DNA of 12,539 bases from assembly GCA_900551225.1 (NCBI GenBank), contig URUZ01000128.1:1-12539 (forward strand), written 5' to 3'. Numbering within the stretch: position 1 is the first letter of the stretch; each line of letters begins with the position of its first letter. Of the stretch, positions 1 through 5,711 are shown piece after piece. The translations under genes were made by a program, and so were the position numbers. The notes beneath the pieces were generated by a model. That model had not been told where the DNA came from. It saw nothing but the letters and a program-made list of their open reading frames with translations, and ran no database searches. This DNA is from an uncultured Clostridium sp. GTDB lineage: Bacteria; Bacillota; Clostridia; Lachnospirales; Lachnospiraceae.

Positions 1-47
1 TCTGCCAAGTCATAATTTCTGTAAAAACTTTTTCCAAATCTTCTATC

Positions 48-76
48 TGTTCAATTCCCCCATTCTCCGCTATGAT
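48..76 (+). promoter_or_regulatory. Possible sigma-A promoter of the PTS operon
   Basis: A TATGAT box at 71-76 matches the sigma-A -10 consensus at five of six bases. The hexamer TGTTCA at 48-53, 17 bp upstream, matches TTGACA at only three of six. A good -10 with a poor -35 is what an activator-dependent PTS promoter often looks like, which would fit control by the downstream PRD regulator. Transcription would start near 83, leaving an untranslated leader of about 80 bases that carries the palindrome at 103-118. Confidence 0.35.
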
Positions 77-102
77 AAAACACGTAAGGAACAAACGCTT
101 CT

Positions 103-118
103 TCTTAAGCGCTTAAGA
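103..118. promoter_or_regulatory. 16-bp perfect palindrome, LacI/CcpA-like operator candidate
   Basis: TCTTAAGCGCTTAAGA is a perfect 16-bp palindrome centred on CG. Its core AAGCGCTT is identical to the core of an ideal catabolite-responsive element (cre), but the outer TG/CA bases of the cre consensus are missing. It lies just downstream of the putative -10 box, where a bound repressor could block transcription. CcpA or another LacI-family repressor is the natural guess. It could also be an RNA hairpin in the leader, though it has no loop-forming centre. Confidence 0.4.
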
Positions 119-135
119 TCAAGCTTAATAAATAT

Positions 136-157
136 CCGGCGCAGCCGGGCAGGAGGT
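136..157 (+). promoter_or_regulatory. Small GC hairpin next to the EIIA ribosome binding site
   Basis: CCGGC (136-140) and GCCGG (144-148) form a 5-bp GC-rich stem with a 3-base loop. It ends two bases before the strong Shine-Dalgarno AGGAGGT (151-157), which lies 5 bases ahead of the ATG at 163. The ribosome site fixes the start of the EIIA gene. The hairpin may modulate access to it, which is inference. Confidence 0.4.
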
Positions 158-162
158 AAAAT

Positions 163-612
163 ATGGGTAAACTGATCGAAAAGAATTGTATTGTATTTGA
201 CATTGAAGGAGAGAAACAGGATGTGATCCGCACGCTGGTGGGAGAGCTGTTCAATGCGGGGAAGATCACTGACACAGAAGAATTTTTCCAGGACGCGCTG
301 GCCAGAGAGGCCATTGCCCCCACCTTCGTAGGCTTTGACATGGGTCTGCCCCACGGCAAGACGGACCATGTGCTGGAGGCCAGTGTCTGCTTCGGGCGGA
401 CTAAGGCTCCGGTGGTGTGGAACGAGGAGAGCGGCGATACGGCGGACCTGGTGATCCTGATTGCGGTGCCCCTTAGTGAGGCTGGGAACACCCATATGAA
501 GATTCTGGCGAATCTTTCCAGAAAGCTTATGCATGAGGAGTTCAGAGAATCTCTGAGAAACAGCACCAAAGAGCAGGTATATAACATATTAACTGAAGTA
601 TTGGAGGGGTAA
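163..612 (+). CDS. PTS fructose-type EIIA component
   Basis: This 149-residue protein is a stand-alone EIIA of the fructose/mannitol PTS superfamily. It accepts phosphate from HPr on a histidine and passes it to the EIIB cysteine in the cytoplasm. The phospho-acceptor is probably His64 in the segment GFDMGLPHGK, which matches the family's GIAxPH motif. The C-terminal stretch around residues 110-145 (MKILANLSRKL...) is the usual helix-rich end of the domain. Length is normal for a single EIIA domain. The ATG at 163 is preceded by AGGAGGT at optimal distance. The stop is 4 bases before the EIIC start, and the EIIC ribosome site overlaps its last codons, so the two are co-translated. The sugar is not identifiable from this subunit. 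Family assignment is secure; substrate is unknown. Confidence 0.93.
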   Translation: MGKLIEKNCIVFDIEGEKQDVIRTLVGELFNAGKITDTEEFFQDALAREAIAPTFVGFDMGLPHGKTDHVLEASVCFGRTKAPVVWNEESGDTADLVILIAVPLSEAGNTHMKILANLSRKLMHEEFRESLRNSTKEQVYNILTEVLEG

Positions 613-616
613 TCAG

Positions 617-1681
617 ATGAAAGAGCAGTTAAAGACTTTAAAGAAACACATATTGACAGGTACATCCCATATGATCCCGTTTATCGTGGCGGGCGGTATC
701 CTGTTCTCCCTGGCGGTTATGCTGAATCCGGAAGGCGCGGCAACCCCTGAGGTGGGCTGGCTGGCCGGACTGGCACAGATCGGACTCGGCGGACTGACCC
801 TGTTTGTACCGATCCTGGGCGGCTATATCGCCTACTCCATCGCCGACAAGCCAGGCCTGGCTCCCGGTATGATCGGCGCGTATCTGGCCAAGGAGATGGG
901 CGCAGGATTCCTGGGCGGCATGGTTGCCGGTCTCATCGCCGGTGTGGTTGTTAAGCAGCTGAAGCGGATTAAGCTTCCTCTGGCTTTAAAGACCCTTGGC
1001 TCCATCTTCATCTATCCCTTAGTGGGCACATTTATCACCGGCGGTATCATCGTCTGGGGAATCGGCGGACCCATAGCCGCAATCATGAACGGCCTCACTG
1101 GCTGGCTGTCCGGTCTTGGCGACGTGGGCAAGGTACCGCTGGCTTCCATCCTGGGCGCTATGACAGCATTTGACATGGGCGGCCCTGTGAATAAAGTTGC
1201 AACCCTGTTTGCCCAGACCCAGGTTGACACCCTTCCCTACCTGATGGGCGGCGTGGGTGTAGCCATCTGTACACCTCCCATCGGCATGGGTATCGCAACC
1301 CTGCTGGCCCCCAAGAAGTACAATGCCGAGGAGAAGGAAGCAGGAAAAGCTGCGATCCTGATGGGCTGTGTCGGTATCACTGAGGGAGCGATCCCCTTTG
1401 CTGCAAATGATCCGCTGCGCGTGATCCCTTCCCTGATTGTGGGTGCTGTTGTGGGCAATATCATTCCTTTCCTGACCGGCGTGTTAAACCATGCGCCATG
1501 GGGCGGGCTGATCGTACTGCCTGTGGTTGAAGGCAGAATGTGGTACTTCATATCCGTATTAGCAGGTGGATTTGTAACCGCAATTATGGTAAACTTGTTA
1601 AAGAAGAACAATATGGATGACGCGCCACAGAAGGCTGTGGAGGACGACAGCCTGGACGAGATCACATTTGACGACTTATAA
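617..1681 (+). CDS. PTS fructose-type EIIC membrane permease
   Basis: This 354-residue integral membrane protein is the sugar-translocating EIIC of the fructose subfamily. It works in the cytoplasmic membrane with the EIIA and EIIB encoded on either side. Family marks include GTSHMIPFIVAGG near residues 15-27, AFDMGGPVNK at 184-193, PPIGMGIA at 220-227 and GITEGAIPFAANDP at 253-266, the last being a substrate-site signature. Multiple hydrophobic helices cover residues 15-328. A short acidic tail (333-354) follows. The ATG at 617 is preceded by GGAGGGG at 603-609. Fructose EIIC domains are often fused to EIIB and EIIA, but here all three are separate, in the order A-C-B. Fructose, a mannosylglycerate-like compound or another hexose derivative are all possible. 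No 1-phosphofructokinase or hydrolase lies in the window to decide. Confidence 0.93.
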   Translation: MKEQLKTLKKHILTGTSHMIPFIVAGGILFSLAVMLNPEGAATPEVGWLAGLAQIGLGGLTLFVPILGGYIAYSIADKPGLAPGMIGAYLAKEMGAGFLGGMVAGLIAGVVVKQLKRIKLPLALKTLGSIFIYPLVGTFITGGIIVWGIGGPIAAIMNGLTGWLSGLGDVGKVPLASILGAMTAFDMGGPVNKVATLFAQTQVDTLPYLMGGVGVAICTPPIGMGIATLLAPKKYNAEEKEAGKAAILMGCVGITEGAIPFAANDPLRVIPSLIVGAVVGNIIPFLTGVLNHAPWGGLIVLPVVEGRMWYFISVLAGGFVTAIMVNLLKKNNMDDAPQKAVEDDSLDEITFDDL

Positions 1682-1720
1682 TCCAATCATTCAACAAACA
1701 TAAACCAAGGAGGTATATCA

Positions 1721-2029
1721 ATGAAAGTAGTGGGAATCACATCCTGCCCATCGGGCGTGGCACATACATATATGGCGGCAGAGGCTTTAAAGCTGTCCGG
1801 AGAGAAACTGGGTATCGAGGTGCTCATTGAGACACAGGGCGGAGCCGGCGTGGAGAACCAGCTGAAGCAGAAGGATATTGATGAGGCGGTCTGCGTTGTA
1901 ATTGTAAATGATGTGGCACTGAACGGCCTGGACCGTTTCAAGGGCAAGAAGGTCTTAAAAATGGGTGTGTCCGACCTGATTAAGAAGTCAGACGCAGTGA
2001 TGAAGAAAATCCAGGATACATTCCAGTAA
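1721..2029 (+). CDS. PTS fructose-type EIIB component
   Basis: A 102-residue cytoplasmic EIIB of the fructose subfamily, which transfers phosphate from EIIA to the sugar carried by EIIC. The N-terminal signature TSCPSGVAHTYMAAEAL (residues 7-23) is diagnostic, and Cys9 is the expected phosphocysteine. The length matches a single EIIB-Fru domain. The start is fixed by a near-perfect AAGGAGGT at 1707-1714, 6 bases before the ATG. The 39-base gap after EIIC contains nothing else recognisable. It completes the A-C-B set and probably shares their transcript. Substrate is unknown. Confidence 0.94.
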   Translation: MKVVGITSCPSGVAHTYMAAEALKLSGEKLGIEVLIETQGGAGVENQLKQKDIDEAVCVVIVNDVALNGLDRFKGKKVLKMGVSDLIKKSDAVMKKIQDTFQ

Positions 2030-2075
2030 GGGATCAGGGGAGTCTGTCAATAGAATAGATACTGAAATCACGGAT

Positions 2076-2103
2076 AAGAGGAGAAGGGGAGCATTCTCCT
2101 CTT
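2076..2103 (+). promoter_or_regulatory. 10-bp perfect hairpin between EIIB and regulator genes
   Basis: AAGAGGAGAA (2076-2085) pairs perfectly with TTCTCCTCTT (2094-2103) around the 8-base loop GGGGAGCA. No run of T follows (next bases are GTCCTG), so it is a weak terminator at best. It sits in the 158-base gap before the regulator and could attenuate read-through from the PTS genes, protect the upstream mRNA end, or be part of the regulator leader. The loop is purine-rich and resembles a Shine-Dalgarno sequence, but no start codon is placed to use it. Confidence 0.5.
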
Positions 2104-2187
2104 GTCCTGTTGTACGCGGTGCAGCGCTCACAAAGCATGGTGGTTACCGCTTGTATGACGGGAAGCCGCGGCAGGGGGGAAGAGGAA

Positions 2188-4224
2188 ATGTTTAATGGCA
2201 GAATGCTGAATATCATCCGGCATCTGAAGGCGCAGGGACAGTCGTCTTACAAAGATACGGCCAGGGCGCTGGATGTCTCTGAGCGGAGTGTCCGCTATGA
2301 TGTGGACCGGATCAATGATATCCTGTCCCTGGAACACCTTCCGGAGATAGAGAAGCGCTCCAAGGGGGTGCTGGTGTACCCTCAGAATCTGGATTTAAAG
2401 GGTATGGAGAACGGAAATGAAGTGATCTATACCAGCAGGGAGCGGATGTCCATCCTGCTGCTGATCCTGATGATCCGCAGTGAGGATCTGAAGATCAACC
2501 AGCTCAGCGACCAGTTCCGGGTGTCCCGATCCACTGTGAAGAACGATATGGCGGCCCTGGATGAACAGCTGAAGCAGGACGATATGGGGATTGGCTACTC
2601 CGGCCATTTCTACCTGGCCGGGCCGAAGTTAAAGCGCGCCACCCTGTTAAACCGGGAGTTCAGAAAGTATATAGAGTACCTGATCAACCCCTTCACAAGC
2701 TACAATTCCTATGAATTTTACTGTATCCATATCATCCATAAGGCATTTGAGGGGGTGTCGGTGGCCAATGTGGTGATGTCGGTGGACGTGCTGTTGGAGA
2801 AACTGAAATGCACCCTCACAAGCAGTTCCTACCTGTGGTACATGTCCAACATTGTGGTTCTGGTGTGGTATATTCTCCACGGCAAGGAGTATCCACTGGA
2901 TCTCACCGTACTGCCGGAATTCGACCGGCAGCCCTACAAGGAGTTCGGCGCAGAGCTGGAAGTGATCATCGGGCGGCCGGTGCTGGAACAACATCTGTGT
3001 ATGATGGCAAAGATGCTGGATTTCACCAACAAGATGGCCGGAGGCAGTGTGGACGTGGACCCGGTTCACGCTGAGGCGGTGACCTTCTCCCTCATATCCG
3101 CTATGTCCAAACGGCTGGATATGCCCTTTGACAAGGATGCCACCCTGGTGGAGGGGCTTTTGAACCACATGATCCCCCTGATCCAGCGGATCAACAACCA
3201 TGTGGATATCCATGACAATATGATGTCTCTGCTGCGCCCTGAAGATTATCCCATGTACAACCTGATGATTCAGGTGTGCAGGGAGATCGACACCTTGAAG
3301 GAGATTGGCAATGAGGATGAGCTGGTGTATCTCACCGTCTGCTTCATGGCCAGCATCAAGCGGATGAAGAGCGCGCCCTACAAGCGGGTGCTGCTGGTCT
3401 GCGGCCACGGCTACGGAACCACCACCATGCTGAAGGAATCCCTGCTCAGCGAGTACCAGATCCACATCCTGGACACGATTCCCATCTATAAGATCTCCTC
3501 CTACCCGGACTGGACGGCCATTGACTATGTGCTGTCCACCATTAAGCTGAACAACAGCCTTCCGAAGCCGTGCCTGGTTGTAAGCCCCATACTGCAGCCC
3601 GAGGACCGGGCGGCCCTGGACCGCCTGGGCATTCCCAGAAAGACCATCCTATCCGGCTATTACTCCATAGAGGAGAAGCTGAGCTTTTTGGAGCCTGTGA
3701 CCAGGGCCAGGGTAATGGATGTAATCGAGCGGGAGCTGGGTTACCAGACCGTGAAGAGCTTCCACAATCCCAAGAGCTTCAGCAGCTTCTTAAAGTTTGA
3801 CTGCATCGCGCTGTCGGACAGGAAGTTTGAATGGAGAGAAGCAGTGAGGGAGAGCGCGGGGCTGCTGGAGCGCCGCGGTTTTATCGACAGCTGCTATACG
3901 GAGAATATGACAGCATTTATTGAGGAACAGGGCTTTTATGCCGTGTCCGACGGCTCCTTCGCCCTGCTCCACGGCAAGGGGGTGGAGGGAATCCACCATA
4001 CCAGCCTGAGCCTGCTGCTGTGCCGGGAGCCGGTCTCCTTTGGGGAGAAGCAGGTGAAGGTGATCTTCTGCCTGGCCAGCAAGGATGCCAAGGAGCACAT
4101 CCCTGCAGTGGTGACCCTGATGCGCATGGTAAAGACCACTGCTTTGATCAGGGAGCTGGAGCAGTGCGCCAGCCCTGAGGCAGTATACCAGACCATACTA
4201 AACTGTGAGTTTGAGGTGCTGTAA
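2188..4224 (+). CDS. MtlR/LicR-type PRD transcriptional regulator with EIIB- and EIIA-like domains
   Basis: A 678-residue DNA-binding regulator of the PRD family, which controls PTS operons according to its own phosphorylation by HPr and EII proteins. Domains in order: helix-turn-helix at about 20-43 (SYKDTARALDVSERSVRYDV), second helix-turn-helix at about 103-125, PRD1 at about 160-285, PRD2 at about 292-394, EIIB-like domain at about 399-490 with Cys405 in VCGHGYGTT, and an EIIA-like domain at about 530-678 with His595 in ALLHGKG. I chose the ATG at 2188 because GGGGGGAAGAGG stands just before it. An in-frame TTG at 2110 would add 26 residues of no family character. By eye, PRD1 lacks its usual histidines; PRD2 keeps His327 but has Cys385 at its second site. 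The gene follows EIIB on the same strand and very likely regulates this PTS operon. The inducing sugar is unknown. Confidence 0.9.
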   Translation: MFNGRMLNIIRHLKAQGQSSYKDTARALDVSERSVRYDVDRINDILSLEHLPEIEKRSKGVLVYPQNLDLKGMENGNEVIYTSRERMSILLLILMIRSEDLKINQLSDQFRVSRSTVKNDMAALDEQLKQDDMGIGYSGHFYLAGPKLKRATLLNREFRKYIEYLINPFTSYNSYEFYCIHIIHKAFEGVSVANVVMSVDVLLEKLKCTLTSSSYLWYMSNIVVLVWYILHGKEYPLDLTVLPEFDRQPYKEFGAELEVIIGRPVLEQHLCMMAKMLDFTNKMAGGSVDVDPVHAEAVTFSLISAMSKRLDMPFDKDATLVEGLLNHMIPLIQRINNHVDIHDNMMSLLRPEDYPMYNLMIQVCREIDTLKEIGNEDELVYLTVCFMASIKRMKSAPYKRVLLVCGHGYGTTTMLKESLLSEYQIHILDTIPIYKISSYPDWTAIDYVLSTIKLNNSLPKPCLVVSPILQPEDRAALDRLGIPRKTILSGYYSIEEKLSFLEPVTRARVMDVIERELGYQTVKSFHNPKSFSSFLKFDCIALSDRKFEWREAVRESAGLLERRGFIDSCYTENMTAFIEEQGFYAVSDGSFALLHGKGVEGIHHTSLSLLLCREPVSFGEKQVKVIFCLASKDAKEHIPAVVTLMRMVKTTALIRELEQCASPEAVYQTILNCEFEVL

Positions 4225-4244
4225 AATGTGGTTACACAGACAGA

Positions 4245-4291
4245 AATCCCCCGGACAACTGTAGATTCCAGTTGATCCGGGGGATTCTTTT
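4245..4291 (+). terminator. Strong, probably bidirectional hairpin terminator
   Basis: AATCCCCCGGA (4245-4255) pairs with TCCGGGGGATT (4276-4286), and inside it CAACTG pairs with CAGTTG, giving a 17-bp stem with one bulged A and a 7-base loop. CTTTT follows on the plus strand. On the minus strand the stem is followed by TTTCTGTCTG, a weaker T-rich tail. It starts 20 bases after the regulator stop, and its T-run overlaps the stop codon (4290-4292) of the converging DUF4397 gene, so it probably ends both transcripts. Confidence 0.88.
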
Positions 4292-5183
4292 AGTTGGCGA
4301 CAACCATGGTCTTGAGTCCTTCTGTGGCGTTGGCCGCATTGAAGATATACAGTGTGTAGGAGGTGTTGGCGTTCAGATTGGCTGTGGTGTAAGCCACATT
4401 GACGTTCTGCATGGAACCGGTCCTGGAGATGTACATCTGATACCAGCCGGGATAGAGGCTGGTGTACTGGGTGATCTCTCTGTAACGGACATTGGTAAAC
4501 GGCGTATAGGTGCTGTTGTTATTGCCTACGGATACGTCGAAGGGGCCCAGGTTCAAGGACAGGTTGATGGTTCTTAAGCAGGTGGTGCCGGATGGAGCGT
4601 TGCAGGAGATATCGGAAATCTCCATAATGTCCAGGCCGCTGGCGGTGTTGATAATGGCCACGGTCATGGAGGCGCCTGCCCGCACCTGAATCTGTTTCTG
4701 TATATACACATAGCCGTTGTTGCCTGCTACGGTCACAGTCTGGGTTCCGGAGGTGGCCTGCAGATAATTGGTCATGTCGCCGTTGCCGAACTGGCTGGCT
4801 ACAAGCCAGTTGCCCAGGTAGATGAAGAATGGCTGGTAGCCGTTGGAGGCGTTGAGAAAACGAACTCTCCCGTAGCTGTTGTTATTGCAGGAGTAGCATG
4901 GAAATGTAACCCCTGGAATAACCGTTATTGTGCCTCCGGGCAGGTTGGGACGGAAGATGGGCGGACGCATGCTGCCGCCTCCTACAGGGCCGCCTTCGCC
5001 GGGATTCGGCAGAGGAATAACGGGAGTATTTGCATCTGGAAATGTATTGCCATCTGCTACAGGGCCGCCTTCGCCTGGGTTGGGCAGAGGGATTACCGGA
5101 GTCCCTGCTTCGTCACCCATCTGCATGGCGTTCATGACAGAAGCTTCATCGTTATTGTCTGTGTAATAGGACTGACGATTCAT
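4290..5183 (-). CDS. Tandem DUF4397-domain protein with proline/glycine-rich repeat N-terminus
   Basis: A 297-residue protein whose function is not known. Residues 1-90 are polar and low in complexity. TPVIPLPNPGEGGPV occurs twice (28-42 and 53-67), spaced by 25 residues. Residues about 104-191 (from GRVRFLNASNGYQPFFIYLGN) and 202-297 (from CLRTINLSLNLGPFDVSVGN) look like two beta-rich DUF4397-type domains, each opening with a strand like RVRFLN or LRTINL. Cysteines lie at 96, 99 (CYSC), 194 and 202. There is no signal peptide, lipobox, membrane segment or LPXTG anchor, so export by the general route is not supported. The start has GAGGT 4 bases upstream. It is a single gene on the opposite strand between the PTS terminator and the yqfC operon. 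A spore-coat or exosporium role would fit its low-complexity head, lack of signal peptide and sporulation neighbours, but that is inference only. DUF4397 assignment is by resemblance. Confidence 0.8.
   Translation of the reverse strand: MNRQSYYTDNNDEASVMNAMQMGDEAGTPVIPLPNPGEGGPVADGNTFPDANTPVIPLPNPGEGGPVGGGSMRPPIFRPNLPGGTITVIPGVTFPCYSCNNNSYGRVRFLNASNGYQPFFIYLGNWLVASQFGNGDMTNYLQATSGTQTVTVAGNNGYVYIQKQIQVRAGASMTVAIINTASGLDIMEISDISCNAPSGTTCLRTINLSLNLGPFDVSVGNNNSTYTPFTNVRYREITQYTSLYPGWYQMYISRTGSMQNVNVAYTTANLNANTSYTLYIFNAANATEGLKTMVVAN
4982..5102 (-). repeat. Two copies of a coding repeat, 75-bp period
   Basis: Copies at 4982-5027 and 5057-5102 encode the same 15-residue peptide TPVIPLPNPGEGGPV in the DUF4397 protein. 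The DNA copies differ mostly at third codon positions (for example CCGGGATTC against CTGGGTTGG), so the peptide is conserved while the bases have drifted. This points to an old duplication kept by selection, or to gene conversion with similar genes elsewhere, and not to a recent slippage event. Confidence 0.85.
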
Positions 5184-5208
5184 ATAGACCTCACTGTTTA
5201 ATCGATTC

Positions 5209-5237
5209 AGTATAGTCTATTCGGATATTCCCGGGAA
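5209..5237 (-). promoter_or_regulatory. Possible promoter of the DUF4397 gene with overlapping palindrome
   Basis: Read on the minus strand, TATACT (5214-5209) matches the sigma-A -10 box at five of six bases and lies 25 bases before the start codon. TTCCCG, 17 bp further upstream, is a poor -35. The palindrome TTCCCGGGAA (5228-5237) overlaps this -35 and could be an operator. I could not fit the -10/-35 pairs of sigma-E, sigma-G or sigma-K convincingly here. Confidence 0.3.
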
Positions 5238-5288
5238 GGTGAGTCATTTTGTGAAAATTTGTGAAAAAAACGGATTTTCCCTGAAACT

Positions 5289-5316
5289 GCATTTTTAACC
5301 CTGTAATGCATATAAT
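5289..5316 (+). promoter_or_regulatory. Sigma-E-type sporulation promoter of yqfC
   Basis: GCATTTT at 5289-5295 matches the Bacillus sigma-E -35 consensus KMATATT at six of seven positions. CATATAAT at 5309-5316 matches the -10 CATACAAT at seven of eight. The spacer is 13 bases, within the known 13-15 range. The start codon of yqfC is 33 bases downstream. The yqfC gene of Bacillus subtilis is known to be in the sigma-E regulon, so family knowledge and sequence agree. CATATAAT also contains a sigma-A-like TATAAT, so some vegetative transcription is possible and would make sense for the downstream phoH and ybeY genes. Confidence 0.7.
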
Positions 5317-5349
5317 AAAAAGAACCAGTGTGTCAGGAGTGAGGGATGA

Positions 5350-5619
5350 ATGTTAGGGGAATCAAAGGCAGCGGCTGTGACCGCACTGGGTCTTCCGCGG
5401 GATGTACTGCTGGGAGATGTGCTGGTCAGTTTTATCGGACGCCGGGAAGTTTGCATTGAGAATTACAGGAGCATCCTTTTATATACAGATACGCTGGTAA
5501 AGGTGCAGGCCAGGACGTGTAAGGTGGTGGTCCACGGGGTGCGGCTGAAGATCGAGTATTACACCAGCGAGGAAATGAAGATTACGGGCCAGATCCAGTC
5601 TCTGGAATTTGAGTCATAA
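5350..5619 (+). CDS. yqfC: Sporulation protein YqfC (YabP/YqfC family)
   Basis: An 89-residue protein of the YabP/YqfC family, made in the mother cell during sporulation. Its biochemical role is not known; the family is linked to coat or engulfment-stage functions. Family marks are the opening LGLPRDVLLGDVLVSFIGRREVCIENYRSIL (about residues 13-43), VVVHGVRLKIEYYTSEEMKITGQI (about 59-82) and the ending LEFES. Length is as expected for the family. The ATG at 5350 has AGGAG at 5335-5339 and GAGGG at 5341-5345. A sigma-E-like promoter lies just upstream and yqfD follows, as in Bacillus and Clostridium. The 92-base gap to yqfD is longer than usual and contains a repeat. Confidence 0.9.
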   Translation: MLGESKAAAVTALGLPRDVLLGDVLVSFIGRREVCIENYRSILLYTDTLVKVQARTCKVVVHGVRLKIEYYTSEEMKITGQIQSLEFES

Positions 5620-5631
5620 ACTGTGGGTGCC

Positions 5632-5695
5632 ACGGTCACTAAGTGTTCATAAATCGCACGTAAGTGACCAAAATACGGTCACTAAGTGTTCATAA
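5632..5695. repeat. 21-bp exact direct repeat with inverted-repeat arms between yqfC and yqfD
   Basis: An identical 21-base sequence, beginning ACGGTCACTAAG and ending GTTCATAA, occurs at 5632-5652 and 5675-5695, a 43-base period. Between the copies, AGTGACC (5663-5669) is the reverse complement of the GGTCACT inside each copy. It can pair with the downstream copy (5677-5683, 7-base loop) or the upstream copy (5634-5640), so two exclusive hairpins are possible. The structure ends two bases before the yqfD ribosome site. It may be a short intergenic repeat element or a cis-acting RNA switch on yqfD translation. I cannot tell which from one copy of the locus. Confidence 0.85.
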
Positions 5696-5711
5696 CGAGG
5701 AGGTGCCGGAT

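Noticed and set aside
105..665. Open frame of 186 codons on the minus strand opposite EIIA
   Set aside because: Antisense to a certain EIIA gene with strong start signals; no domain is recognisable in the translation.
2051..2062. TAGAATAGATAC occurs here and again near 6819-6830
   Set aside because: The second copy is inside yqfD coding sequence, and no larger similarity surrounds either, so it is most simply coincidence.
2110..2187. In-frame TTG that would extend the regulator by 26 residues
   Set aside because: The extension lies just after the hairpin, has no Shine-Dalgarno sequence and lacks family similarity, while the ATG at 2188 has a strong one.
2647..3465. Open frame of 272 codons on the minus strand inside the regulator gene
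   Set aside because: Antisense to the PRD region of a well-supported gene. The translation is His/Gln-rich with no recognisable domain.
4272..4577. Plus-strand open frame of 101 codons opposite the DUF4397 gene end
   Set aside because: It starts inside the terminator stem, has no ribosome site and shows no family resemblance.
5228..5237. Palindrome TTCCCGGGAA as a stand-alone operator
   Set aside because: Ten bases of symmetry can arise by chance. I list it only as part of the weak DUF4397 promoter.
5182..5351. Attachment site or mobile-element border around the DUF4397 gene
   Set aside because: No target-site duplication, inverted ends or integrase is visible, and base composition does not change abruptly.
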